A DNA stretch of 30,972 nucleotides, from NCBI RefSeq assembly GCF_032854445.1, contig NW_027018400.1, positions 1 to 30,972 of the forward strand, in the 5' to 3' direction. Every line of letters starts with the position of its first letter. Position 1 is the stretch's first letter. The notes beneath the pieces were generated by a model. It ran no database searches. It was given only the letters and a program-made list of their open reading frames with translations, and had not been told where the DNA came from. The position numbers were made by a program, and so were the translations under genes. This DNA is from Liolophura sinensis (lineage: Eukaryota > Mollusca > Polyplacophora > Chitonida > Chitonidae). Below, piece by piece: positions 10,974 through 20,851 of the stretch.

Positions 10974-11240
10974 TCATAATCACGTGCCCAGCAACGGCTC
11001 TTACTCCATGGAAAAAAAGGAAATTTGCAATTTTTCAACAGCTGCCGATGCCTGGCTCAATTCCACATCTTTTGGCACCTTTTTCATGTGGGTCTGTGGT
11101 TAGTTGTACTTTTTACAGCAGACTGTATCAAGTACCTTGTGGTTTTCACGTACAAATGGTGTGGTTTATCTACACGTAGATAAAGACATTGAGATTGTCT
11201 TGCACTTAGAAGTAAGGCAATTGCTGGGTGAGTTAAATGG
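10422..11240 (+). repeat. Adjacent E-type duplication (M20 and 5' part of M21)
   Basis: M20 and the first half of M21 share the A run after CCATGG, CCACATC, CTTTTTCATG, TCTGTGGTTAG, TGTGGTTTTCACG and GGTTTATCTAC, a combination found in no other unit. After about 11,255 they part (GATTTCAGG against GATTTGACG). A one-monomer tandem duplication is the simplest reading. Confidence 0.7.
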
Positions 11241-11522
11241 GCTTAGCCCAAAGATTTGACGTCTTCTGGGCTACCGAAGGGCACATAACTTATAGTCAAA
11301 AGTTAAATATAGTAATGACCAGTCGCGATTGTACAGAGTACAGTTTAGCCGATTTCAATTAACAAAAACACGAAGCAAAAATGCAAAAGTGGAAAAACTG
11401 TTCCAGTGCTACTAGTAAGAGGCTAATCCGACGTATTTTGTGACGAGAAATCGAATGGTGCAAACCGCATTGCTCTCCGACCAATACTTTTGGCTGTAGC
11501 GACAGATCAATGATCATTGATG
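10974..11522 (+). repeat. Monomer M21, class E
   Basis: 549 bp. 7-A run after CCATGG, and CTTTTTCATG, TCTGTGGTTAG and GGTTTATCTAC as in M20. The 3' part switches to GATTTGACG, AAAAGTTAAAT, AACACGAAGC and ACTAGTAAG. It ends in the 16-bp palindrome. Confidence 0.95.
11506..11521. repeat. 16-bp perfect palindrome at the M21/M22 junction
   Basis: ATCAATGATCATTGAT. This is the only exact copy followed by a fully B-type monomer; the others lead into class A or A/B units. Confidence 0.9.
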
Positions 11523-12070
11523 TCATAATCACGTGCCCAGCAACGGCTCTTACTCCATGGAAACCAGGGAAATTTGCAATTTTTCAACAGCTGCCGATGC
11601 CTGGCTCAATTCCGCATCTTTTGGCACCTTACTGAAGTGGGTTAGTGTTCAGTTGTACTTTTTACAGCAGACTGTATCAAGTACCTTGTGTTTTTCACGT
11701 ACAAATGGTGTGGTTTTTCTACACGTAGATAAAGACATTGAGATTGTCTTGGACTTAGAAGTAAGACAATTGCTGGGTGAGTTAAATGGGCTGAGCCAAA
11801 GATTTGACGTCTTCTGGGCTACCGAAGGACACATAACTTTTAGTCAAAAGTTGAATATAGTAATGACCAGTCGCGATTGTACAGAGTACAGTGTAGCCGA
11901 TTTCAATTAACAAAAAGACCAGTAAAAATGCAAAAGTGGGAAAACTGATCCAGTGCTGCTGGTAAGAGGCTAATCCCACGTATTTTGTGACGAGAAATCG
12001 AATGGTGCAAACCGCGTTGCTCTCCGACCAATACTTTTGGCTGTAGTGACAATTGAATGATCAATTTATG
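11523..12070 (+). repeat. Monomer M22, class B behind an A-type junction
   Basis: 548 bp. The junction is the palindrome usual for class A, but the body is class B (GGGAAATTTG, CTTACTGAAG). Private variants are GAGCCAAAG, AAGGACACATAAC, TTTTAGTC, GACCAGTAAAAATG, CTGATCC and AATCCCACG. Confidence 0.95.
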
Positions 12071-12618
12071 TCATAATCACGTGCCCAGCAACGGCTCTTA
12101 CTCCATGGAAACCAGGGAAATTTGCAATTTTTCAACAGCTGCCGATGCCTGGCTCAATCCGTATCTTTTGGCACCTTTTTCATGTGGGTCTGTGGTTAGA
12201 TGTACTTTTTACAGCAGACTGTATCAAGTACCTTGTGGTTTTCACGTACAAATGGTGTGGTTTTTCTACACGTAGATAAAGACATTGAGATTGTCTTGCA
12301 CTTAGAAGAAAGGCAATTGCTGGGTGAGTTGAATGGGCTTAGCCGATAGATTTGACGTCTTCTGGCTACCGAAGGGCGCATAACTTATAGTCAAAAGTTG
12401 AATATAGTAATGAGCCAGTCGCGATTGTACAGAGTACAGCGTAGCCGATTTCAATTAACAAAAAGACCAGGTAAAAATGCTAAAGTGGAAAAACTGTTCC
12501 AGTGCTACTAGTAAGAGTCTAATCCGACGTATTTTGTGACGAGAAATCGAATGGTGCAATCCGCGGTGCTCTCCGACCAATACTTTTGGCTGTAGCGACA
12601 ATTGAATGATCATTTATG
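12071..12618 (+). repeat. Monomer M23, E-like
   Basis: 548 bp. Has CTTTTTCATG and TCTGTGGTTAG but keeps AAACCAGGG after CCATGG, so it is E-like without the A run. Also AGAAGAAAGG, AGCCGATAG, GGGCGCAT, ATGAGCCAGTC, GAGTCTA and CAATCCGCGGTG. Confidence 0.95.
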
Positions 12619-13167
12619 TCATAATCACGTGCGTAGAAACGGCTCTTACTCCATGGAAACCAGGGAAATTTGCAATTTTTCAACAGCTGCCGATGCCTGG
12701 CTCAATTCCGCATCTTTTGGCACCTTACTGAAGTGGGTCAGTGTTCAGTTGTACTTTTTACAGCAGACTGTATCAAGTACCTTGTGGTTTTCACGTAAAA
12801 ATGGTGTGGTTTTTCTACACGTAGATAAAGATATTGAGATTGTCTTGCACTTAGAAGTAAGACAATTGCTGGGTGAGTTAAATGGGCTTAGCCCAAAGAT
12901 TTCAAGTCTTCTGGGCTACCGAAGGGCACATAACTTATAGTCAAAAGTTGAATATAGTAATGACCAGTCGCGATTGTACAGAGTACAGTGTAGCCGATTT
13001 CAATTAACAAAAAGACGAAGCAAAATGCAAAAGTAAAAAAACTGTTCCAGTGCTACTAGTAAGAGGCTAATCCGACGTATTTTGTGACGAGAAATCGAAT
13101 GGTGCAAACCGCGTTGCTCTCCGACCAATACTTTAGGGCTGTAGCGACAGATCAATGATCATTGATG
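12619..13167 (+). repeat. Monomer M24, class D
   Basis: 549 bp. D markers plus CACGTAAAAATGG, AAAGATATTGAG and GATTTCAAGTC, a private set shared with M29 and M33. By eye the first 400 bp of these three is identical. Has AAAAGTAAAAAAAC and an extra G in ACTTTAGGGCTG. Ends in the 16-bp palindrome. Confidence 0.95.
13151..13166. repeat. 16-bp perfect palindrome at the M24/M25 junction
   Basis: ATCAATGATCATTGAT, following a D-type unit and preceding a class A unit. Confidence 0.9.
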
Positions 13168-13716
13168 TCATAATCACGTGCCCAGCAACGGCTCTTACTC
13201 CATGGAAACCAGGGATATTTGCAATTTTTTAACAGCTGCCGATGCCTGGCCCAATTCCACATCTTTTGGCACCTTATAAATGTGGGTCAGTGTTTAGTTG
13301 TACTTTTCACAGCAGACTGTATCAAGTACCTTGTGTTTTTTATGTACAAATGGTGTGGTTTTTCTACACGTAGATAAAGACATTGAGATTGTCTTGGACT
13401 TAGAAGTAAGGCAATTGCTGGGTGAGTTAAATGGGCTTAGCCCAAAGATTTGACGTCTTCTGGGCTACCGAAGGGCACATAACTTATAGTCAAAAGTTGA
13501 ATATAGTAATGACCAGTCGCGATTGTACAGAGTACAGTGTAGCCGATTTCAATTAACAAAAAGACCAGGCAAAAATGCAAAAGTGGAAAAACTGTTCCAG
13601 TGCTGCTGGTAAGAGGCTAATCCGACGTATTTTGTGACGAGAAATCGAATGGTGCAATCCGCGTTGCTCTCCGACCAATACTTTTGGCTGTAGTGACAAT
13701 TGAATGATCATTTATG
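13168..13716 (+). repeat. Monomer M25, class A
   Basis: 549 bp. Full class A markers, with CTTTTCACAGCAG (as in M16), TTTTTTATGTAC, GCTGCTGGTAAG and CAATCCGCG. Confidence 0.95.
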
Positions 13717-14265
13717 TCATAATCACGTGCCCAGCAACGGCTCTTACTCCATGGAAAAAAAGGAAATTTGCAATTTTTCAACAGCTGCCGATGCCTGGCT
13801 CAATTCCACATCTTTTGGCACCTTTTTCATGTGGGTCTGTGGTTAGTTGTACTTTTTACAGCAGACTGTATCAAGTACCTTGTGTTTTTCACGTACAAAT
13901 GGTGTGGTTTTTCTACACGTAGATAAAGACATTGTGATTGTCTTGCACTTAGAAGTAAGGCAATTGCTGGGTGAGTTAAATGGGCTTAGCCCAAAGATTT
14001 CAGGTCTTCTGGGCTACCGAAGGGCACATAACTTATAGTCAAAAGTTGAATGTAGTAATGACCAGTCGCGATTGTACAGAGTACAGTGTAGCCGATTTCA
14101 ATTAACAAAAAGACCAGGCAAAAATGCAAAAGTGGACAAACTGTTCCAGTGCTGCTGGTAAGAGGCTAATCCGACGTATTTTGTGACGAGAAATCGAATG
14201 GTGCAAACCGCGTTGCTCTCCGACCAATACTTTTGGCTGTAGCGACAATTGAATGATCATTTATG
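13717..14265 (+). repeat. Monomer M26, class E
   Basis: 549 bp. 7-A run after CCATGG, CTTTTTCATG and TCTGTGGTTAG. Private variants are ATTGTGATTG and GAATGTAGTAATG. It has GTGGACAAAC. Confidence 0.95.
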
Positions 14266-14814
14266 TCATAATCACGTGCCCAGCAACGGCTCTTACTCCA
14301 TGGAAACCAGGGAAATTTGCAATTTTTCAACAGCTGCCGATGCCTGGCTCAATTCTGCATCTTTTGGCACCTTACTGAAGTGGGTCAGTGTTCAGTTGTA
14401 CTTTTTATAGCAGACTGTATCAAGTACCTTTTGTTTTTCACGAACAAATGGTGTGGTTTTTCTACACGTAGATAAAGACATTAAGATTGTCTTGGACTTA
14501 GAAGTAAGGCAATTGCTGGGTGAGTTAAATGGGCTTAGCCCAAAGATTTGACGTCTTCTGGGCTACCGAAGGGCACATAACTTATAGTCAAAAGTTAAAT
14601 ATAGTAATGACCAGTCGCGATTGTACAGAGTACAGTTTAGCCGATTTCAATTAACAAAAACACGAAGCAAAAATGCAAAAGTGGAAAAACTGTTCCAGTG
14701 CTACTAGTAAGAGGCTAATCCGACGTATTTTGTGACGAGAAATCGAATGGTGCAAACCGCGTTGCTCTCCGACCAATACTTTTGGCTGTAGCGACAGATC
14801 AATGATCATTGATG
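14266..14814 (+). repeat. Monomer M27, class B
   Basis: 549 bp. Class B with CAATTCTGC, TTTTTATAGCAG (acceptor-like AG lost), CCTTTTGTTTTT, CACGAACAA, ATTAAGATTG, AAAAGTTAAAT and AACACGAAGC. Ends in the 16-bp palindrome. Confidence 0.95.
14798..14813. repeat. 16-bp perfect palindrome at the M27/M28 junction
   Basis: ATCAATGATCATTGAT, preceding a class A unit. Confidence 0.9.
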
Positions 14815-15363
14815 TCATAATCACGTGCCCAGCAACGGCTCTTACTCCATGGAAACCAGGGATATTTGCAATTTTTTAACAGCTGCCGATGCCTGGCCCA
14901 ATTCCACATCTTTTGGCACCTTATAAATGTGGGTCAGTGTTCAGTTGTACTTTTTACAGCAGACTGTATCAAGTACCTTGTGTTTTTTATGTACAAATGG
15001 TGTGGTTTTTCTACACGTAGATAAAGACATTGAGATTGTCTTGGACTTAGAAGTAAGACAATTGCTGGGTGAGTTAAATGGGCTTAGCCGAAAGATTTGA
15101 CGTCTTCTGGGCTACCGAAGGACACATAACTTTTAGTCAAAAGTTGAATATAGTAATGACCAGTCGCGATTGTACAGAGTACAGTGTAGCCGATTTCAAT
15201 TAACAAAAAGACCAGGTAAAAATGCAAAAGTGGAAAAACTGTTCCAGTGCTGCTGGTAAGAGGCTAATCCCACGTATTTTGTGACGAGAAATCGAATGGT
15301 GCAATCCGCGGTGCTCTCCGACCAATACTTTTGGCTGTAGCGACAATTGAATGATCATTTATG
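14815..15363 (+). repeat. Monomer M28, class A
   Basis: 549 bp. Class A up to CTTATAAATG, then GTGTTCAG, TTTTTTATGTAC and AGCCGAAAG. The 3' part (GGACACATAACTTTTAGTC, AATCCCACG, CAATCCGCGGTG) is shared partly with M22 and M32. Confidence 0.95.
15205..15238 (+). other. Representative A-tract cluster (example in M28)
   Basis: Four A-tracts of 4-5 bases centred near 15207, 15220, 15227.5 and 15236, a mean spacing of about 9.7 bp, all on the + strand. A-tracts near the helical repeat are known to give intrinsic curvature, a common trait of satellite monomers. Nearly every unit has the cluster, though the individual tracts vary by one base. Confidence 0.45.
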
Positions 15364-15912
15364 TCATAATCACGTGCGTAGAAACGGCTCTTACTCCATG
15401 GAAACCAGGGAAATTTGCAATTTTTCAACAGCTGCCGATGCCTGGCTCAATTCCGCATCTTTTGGCACCTTACTGAAGTGGGTCAGTGTTCAGTTGTACT
15501 TTTTACAGCAGACTGTATCAAGTACCTTGTGGTTTTCACGTAAAAATGGTGTGGTTTTTCTACACGTAGATAAAGATATTGAGATTGTCTTGCACTTAGA
15601 AGTAAGACAATTGCTGGGTGAGTTAAATGGGCTTAGCCCAAAGATTTCAAGTCTTCTGGGCTACCGAAGGGCACATAACTTATAGTCAAAAGTTGAATAT
15701 AGTAATGACCAGTCGCGATTGTACAGAGTACAGTGTAGCCGATTTCAATTAACAAAAAGACGAAGCAAAAATGCAAAAGTGGAAAAACTATTCCAGTGCT
15801 ACTAGTAAGAGGCTAATCCGACGTATTTTGTGACGAGAAATCGAATGGTGCAAACCGCGTTGCTCTCCGACCAATACTTTAGGCTGTAGCGACAGATCAA
15901 TGATCATTGATG
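15364..15912 (+). repeat. Monomer M29, class D
   Basis: 549 bp. Same private D set as M24 and M33 (CACGTAAAAATGG, AAAGATATTG, GATTTCAAGTC). Has AAACTATTCC and ACTTTAGGCTG. Ends in the 16-bp palindrome. Confidence 0.95.
15896..15911. repeat. 16-bp perfect palindrome at the M29/M30 junction
   Basis: ATCAATGATCATTGAT, preceding class A. It begins a run of three palindromes spaced exactly two monomers (1098 bp) apart. Confidence 0.9.
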
Positions 15913-16461
15913 TCATAATCACGTGCCCAGCAACGGCTCTTACTCCATGGAAACCAGGGATATTTGCAATTTTTTAACAGCTGCCGATGCCTGGCCCAAT
16001 TCCACATCTTTTGGCACCTTATAAATGTGGGTCAGTGTTTAGTTGTACTCTTTACAGCACACTGTATCAAGTACCTTGTGGTTTTTATGTACAAATGGTG
16101 TGGTTTTTCTACACGTAGATAAAGACATTGAGATTGTCTTGGACTTAGAAGTAAGACAATTGCTGGGTGAGTTGAATGGGCTTAGCCGATAGATTTGACG
16201 TCTTCTGGGCTACCGAAGGGCACATAACTTATAGTCAAAAGTTGAATATAGTAATGACCAGTCGCGATTGTACAGAGTACAGTGTAGCCGATTTCAATTA
16301 ACAAAAAGACGAGGTAAAAATGCAAAAGTGGAAAAACTGTTCCAGTGCTGCTGGTAAGAGGCTAATCCGACGTATTTTGTGACGAGAAATCGAATGGTGC
16401 AAACCGCGTTGCTCTCCGACCAATACTTTTGGCTGTAGTGACAATTGAATGATAATTTATG
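15913..16461 (+). repeat. Monomer M30, class A
   Basis: 549 bp. Class A with TACTCTTTACAGCACACTG, GTGGTTTTTATG, GTTGAATGG, AGCCGATAG and GACGAGGT. The last two are shared with M34. Confidence 0.95.
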
Positions 16462-17010
16462 TCATAATCACGTGCACTGCAACGGTTCTTACTCCATGGA
16501 AACCAGGGAAATTTGCAATTTTTCAACAGCTGCCGATGCCTGGCTCAATTCCGCATCTTTTGGCACCTTACTGAAGTGGGTCAGTGTTCAGTTGTACTTT
16601 TTACAGCAGACTGTATCAAGTACCTTGTGGTTTTCACGTACAAATGGTGTGGTTTTTCTACACGTAGATAAAGACATTGAGATTGTCATGCACTTAGAAG
16701 TAAGGCAATTGCTGGGTGAGTTAAATGGGCTTAGCCCAAAGATTTCAGGTCTTCTGGGCTACCGAAAGGCACATAACTTATAGTCAAAAGTTGAATATAG
16801 TAATGACCAGTCGCGATTGTACAGAGTACAGTGTAGCCGATTTCAATTAACAAAAAGACCAGGTAAAAATGCAAAAGTGGAAAAACTGTTCCAGTGCTGC
16901 TGGTAAGAGGCTAATCCGACGTATTTTGTGACGAGAAATCGAATGGTGCAAACCGCGTTGCTCTCCGACCAATACTTTAGGCTGTAGCGACAGATCAATG
17001 ATCATTGATG
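16462..17010 (+). repeat. Monomer M31, class B
   Basis: 549 bp. Class B with private GTGCACTGCAACGGTTC, GTCATGCAC (as in M14 and M35), GATTTCAGG, CCGAAAGGCAC and ACTTTAGGCTG. Ends in the 16-bp palindrome although its 3' part has GCTGCTGGTAAG. Confidence 0.95.
16994..17009. repeat. 16-bp perfect palindrome at the M31/M32 junction
   Basis: ATCAATGATCATTGAT, second in the 1098-bp spaced run. Here the preceding unit has GCTGCTGGTAAG rather than the usual ACTAGTAAG. Confidence 0.9.
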
Positions 17011-17560
17011 TCATAATCACGTGCCCAGCAACGGCTCTTACTCCATGGAAACCAGGGATATTTGCAATTTTTTAACAGCTGCCGATGCCTGGCCCAATTC
17101 CACATCTTTTGGCACCTTATAAATGTGGGTCAGTGTTTAGTTCTACTTTTTACAGCACACTGTTTCAAGTACCTTGTGGTTTTTATGTACAAATGGTGTG
17201 GTTTTTCTACACGTAGATAAAGACATTGAGATTGTCTTGGACTTAGAAGTAAGACAATTGCTGGGTGAGTTGAATGGGCTTAGCCGATAGATTTGACGTC
17301 TTCTGGGCTACCGAAGGGCACATAACTTTTAGTCAAAAGTTGAATATAGTAATGACCAGTCGCGATTGTACAGAGTACAGTGTAGCCGATTTCAATTAAC
17401 AAAAAGACCAGGTAAAAATGCAAAAGTGGAAAAAACTGTTCCAGTGCTGCTGGTAAGAGGCTAATCCGACGTATTTTGTGACGAGAAATCGAATGGTGCA
17501 ATCCGCGGTGCTCTCCGACCAATACTTTTGGCTGTAGCGACAATTGAATGATCATTTATG
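17011..17560 (+). repeat. Monomer M32, class A
   Basis: 550 bp. Class A with TTCTACTTTTTACAGCACAC, CTGTTTCAAG, GTTGAATGG, AGCCGATAG, ATAACTTTTAGTC, one extra A in GTGGAAAAAAC and CAATCCGCGGTG. Confidence 0.95.
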
Positions 17561-18108
17561 TCATAATCACGTGCGTAGAAACGGCTCTTACTCCATGGAA
17601 ACCAGGGAAATTTGCAATTTTTCAACAGCTGCCGATGCCTGGCTCAATTCCGCATCTTTTGGCACCTTACTGAAGTGGGTCAGTGTTCAGTTGTACTTTT
17701 TACAGCAGACTGTATCAAGTACCTTGTGGTTTTCACGTAAAAATGGTGTGGTTTTTCTACACGTAGATAAAGATATTGAGATTGTCTTGCACTTAGAAGT
17801 AAGACAATTGCTGGGTGAGTTAAATGGGCTTAGCCCAAAGATTTCAAGTCTTCTGGGCTACCGAAGGGCACATAACTTATAGTCAAAAGTTGAATATAGT
17901 AATGACCAGTCGCGATTGTACAGAGTACAGTGTAGCCGATTTCAATTAACAAAAAGACGAAGCAAAATGCAAAAGTGGAAAAACTGTTCCAGTGCTACTA
18001 GTAAGAGGCTAATCCGACGTATTTTGTGACGAGAAATCGAATGGTGCAAACCGCGTTGCTCTCCGACCAATACTTTAGGCTGTAGCGACAGATCAATGAT
18101 CATTGATG
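17561..18108 (+). repeat. Monomer M33, class D
   Basis: 548 bp. Third copy of the M24/M29 D subtype. GACGAAGCAAAATGC is one A short, as in M24. ACTTTAGGCTG, then the 16-bp palindrome. Confidence 0.95.
18092..18107. repeat. 16-bp perfect palindrome at the M33/M34 junction
   Basis: ATCAATGATCATTGAT, third in the 1098-bp spaced run, following a D-type unit and preceding class A. Confidence 0.9.
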
Positions 18109-18657
18109 TCATAATCACGTGCCCAGCAACGGCTCTTACTCCATGGAAACCAGGGATATTTGCAATTTTTTAACAGCTGCCGATGCCTGGCCCAATTCCA
18201 CATCTTTTGGCACCTTATAAATGTGGGTCAGTGTTTAGTTGTACTTTTTACAGCACACTGTATCAAGTACCTTGTGGTTTTTATGTACAAATGGTGTGGT
18301 TTTTCTACACGTAGATAAAGACATTGAGATTGTCTTGGACTTAGAAGTAAGACAATTGCTGGGTGAGTTGAATGGGCTTAGCCGATAGATTTGACGTCTT
18401 CTGGGCTACCGAAGGGCACATAACTTATAGTCAAAAGTTGAATATAGTAATGACCAGTCGCGATTGTACAGAGTACAGTGTAGCCGATTTCAATTAACAA
18501 AAAGACGAGGTAAAAATGCAAAAGTGGAAAAACTGTTCCAGTGCTGCTGGTAAGAGGCTAATCCGACGTATTTTGTGACGAGAAATCGAATGGTGCAAAC
18601 CGCGTTGCTCTCCGACCAATACTTTTGGCTGTAGTGACAATTGAATGATCATTTATG
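18109..18657 (+). repeat. Monomer M34, class A
   Basis: 549 bp. Close match of M30 (TACAGCACACTG, GTGGTTTTTATG, GTTGAATGG, AGCCGATAG, GACGAGGT) at a distance of 2196 bp. Confidence 0.95.
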
Positions 18658-19205
18658 TCATAATCACGTGCCCAGCAACGGCTCTTACTCCATGGAAACC
18701 AGGGAAATTTGCAATTTTTCAACAGCTGCCGATGCCTGGCTCAATTCCGCATCTTTTGGCACCTTACTAAAGTGGGTCAGTGTTCAGTTGTACTTTTTAC
18801 AGCAGACTGTATCAAGTACCTTGTGGTTTTCACGTACAAATGGTGTGGTTTTTCTACACGTAGATAAAGACATTGAGATTGTCATGCACTTAGAAGTAAG
18901 GCAATTGCTGGGTGAGTTAAATGGGCTTAGCCCAAAGATTTGACGTCTTCTGGGCTACCGAAGGGCACATAACTTATAGTCAAAAGTTGAATATAGTAAT
19001 GACCAGTCGCGATTGTACAGAGTGCAGTGTAGCCGGTTCAATTAACAAAAAGACCAGGCAAAAATGCAAAAGTGGACAAACTGTTCCAGTGCTGCTGGTA
19101 AGAGGCTAATCCGACGTATTTTGTGACGACAAATCGAATGGTGCAAACCGCGTTGCTCTCCGACCAATACTTTTGCCTGTAGTGGCAATTGAATGATCAT
19201 TTATG
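18658..19205 (+). repeat. Monomer M35, class B
   Basis: 548 bp. Class B with CTTACTAAAG, GTCATGCAC as in M31, GTGCAGTGTAGCCGGTTC (one T short), GTGGACAAAC, GACGACAAATCG and TTTTGCCTGTAGTGGC. Confidence 0.95.
18928..18957 (+). other. Representative monomer stem-loop (example in M35)
   Basis: TAGCCCA and TGGGCTA can pair (7 bp). Inside them, past a one-base bulge (C), AAGA and TCTT pair (4 bp) around the loop TTTGACG. The same element occurs in every unit reading AGCCCAAAG. Units reading AGCCGATAG or AGCCGAAAG lose pairs on the left arm with no matching change on the right, so I see no sign that the fold is maintained. Confidence 0.5.
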
Positions 19206-19754
19206 TCATAATCACGTGCCCAGCAACGGCTCTTACTCCATGGAAACCAGGGAAATTTGCAATTTTTCAACAGCTGCCGATGCCTGGCTCAATTCCGCAT
19301 CTTTTGGCACCTTATTCATGTGGGTCTGTGGTCAGTTGTACTTTTTACAGCAGACTGTATCAAGTACCTTGTGTTTTTCACGTACAAATGGTGTGGTTTT
19401 TCTACACGTAGATAAAGACATTGAGATTGTCTTGCACTTAGAAGTAAGGCAATTGCTGGGTGAGTTAAAAGGGCTTAGCCCAAAGATTTCAGGTCTTCTG
19501 GGCTACCGAAAGGCACATAACTTATAGTCAAAAGTTGAATATAGTAATGACCAGTCGCGATTGTACAGAGTACAGTGTAGCCGATTTTAAATAACAAAAA
19601 GACCAGGCAAAAATGCAAAAGTGGAAAAACTGTTCCAGTGCTCCTGGTAAGAGGCTAATCCGACGTATTTTGTGACGAGAAATCGAATGGTGCAAACCGC
19701 GTTGCTCTCCGACCAATACTTTTGGCTGTAGCGACAATTGAATGATCATTTATG
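19206..19754 (+). repeat. Monomer M36, class C
   Basis: 549 bp. Class C with GTTAAAAGGGC, CCGAAAGGCAC, GATTTTAAATAAC and GCTCCTGGTAAG. The last three start the first copy of the 1646-bp three-monomer repeat. Confidence 0.95.
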
Positions 19755-20303
19755 TCATAATCACGTGCGTAGCAACGGCTCTTACTCCATGGAAACCAGG
19801 GAAATTTGCAATTTTTCAACAGCTGCCGATGCCTGGCTCAATTCCGCATCTTTTGGCACCTTACTGAAGTGGGTCAGTATCCAGTTGTACTTTTTACAGC
19901 AGACTGTATCAAGTACCTTGTGTTTTTCACGTACAAATGGTGTGGTTTTTCTACACGTAGATAAAGACATTAAGATTGTCTTGCACTTAGAAGTAAGGCA
20001 ACTGCTGGGTGAGTTAAATGGGCTTAGCCCAAAGATTTGACGTCTTCTGGGCTACCGAAGGGCACATAACTTATAGTCAAAAGTTGAATATAGTAATGAC
20101 CAGTCGCGATTGTACAGAGTACAGTTTTACCGTTTTCAATTAACAAAAAGACCAGGCAAAAATGCAAAAGTGGAAAAACTGTTCCAGTGCTACTAGTAAG
20201 AGGCTAATCCGACGTATTTTGTGACGAGAAATCGAATGGTGCAAACCGCGTTGCTCTTCGACCAATACTTTTGGCTGTAGCGACAATTGAATGATCATTG
20301 ATG
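19755..20303 (+). repeat. Monomer M37, class B
   Basis: 549 bp. GTGCGTAGCAACGG (half-way between B and D), CAGTATCCAG, GCAACTGCTGG, CAGTTTTACCGTTTTC and CTCTTCGACC. About six differences from M40 are visible in 549 bp. Confidence 0.95.
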
Positions 20304-20851
20304 TCATAATTACGTGCCCAGCAACGGCTCTTACTCCATGGAAACCAGGGATATTTGCAATTTTTTAACAGCTGCCAATGCCTGGCCCAATTCCACATCT
20401 TTTGGCACCTTACTGAAGTGGGTCAGTTTCAGTTGTTCTTTTCACAGCAGACTGTATCAAGTACCTTGTGGTTTTCACGTACAAATGGTGTGGTTTTTCT
20501 ACACGTAGATAAAGACATTGAGATTGTCTTGCACTTAGAAGTAAGGCAATTGCTGGGTGAGTTAAATGGGCTTGGCCCAAAGATTTTAGGTCTTCTGGGC
20601 TACCGAAGGGCACATAACTTATAGTCAAAAGTTGAATATAGTAATGACCAGTCGCGATTGTACAGAGTGCAGTGTAGCCGGTTTAAATTAACAAAAAGAC
20701 CAGGCAAAAATGCAAAAGTGGAAAAACTGTTCCAGTGCTGCTGGTAAGAGGCTAATCCGACGTATTTTGTGACGACAAATCGAATGGTGCAAATCGCGTT
20801 GCTCTCCGACCAATACTTTTGCCTGTAGTGACAATTGAATGATCATTTATG
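20304..20851 (+). repeat. Monomer M38, A/B mosaic
   Basis: 548 bp. A-type GGGATATTTG and CCCAATTCCAC, then B-type CTTACTGAAG. Has GGTCAGTTTCAGTTGTTC (one base short), GATTTTAGG, GCCGGTTTAAATT and CAAATCGCG. CACGTG is TACGTG. Partner of M41. Confidence 0.95.

Larger units (their letters stand above)
15120..18900 (+). repeat. Four-monomer higher-order repeat, period ~2197 bp, two copies
   Basis: The order A-D-A-B in M28-M31 recurs in M32-M35 (14815 to 17011, 15364 to 17561, 15913 to 18109, 16462 to 18658). Shared private variants in order are ATAACTTTTAGTC, CAATCCGCGGTG, the D set (CACGTAAAAATGG, AAAGATATTG, GATTTCAAGTC), ACTTTAGGCTG, TACAGCACACTG, AGCCGATAG, GACGAGGT and GTCATGCAC. The match is strong from the 3' half of M28 to the middle of M31 and weakens outside, so the ends given are approximate. 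Confidence 0.8.

Noticed and set aside
11533-11910. Longest open reading frame in the window, 125 codons on the + strand
   Set aside because: It is the recurrent monomer frame carried past the usual stop by a one-base loss at GAGCCAAAG. It begins at GTG, has no recognisable domain, and lies entirely within repeat units M22.
19021-19060. Possible RNA polymerase III B-box (GGTTCAATT in M35) and A-box-like TGGCTGTAGTG, suggesting a tRNA-derived element
   Set aside because: The two motifs are not correctly ordered or spaced, the B-box match exists in one unit because of a one-base deletion, and no cloverleaf can be drawn.
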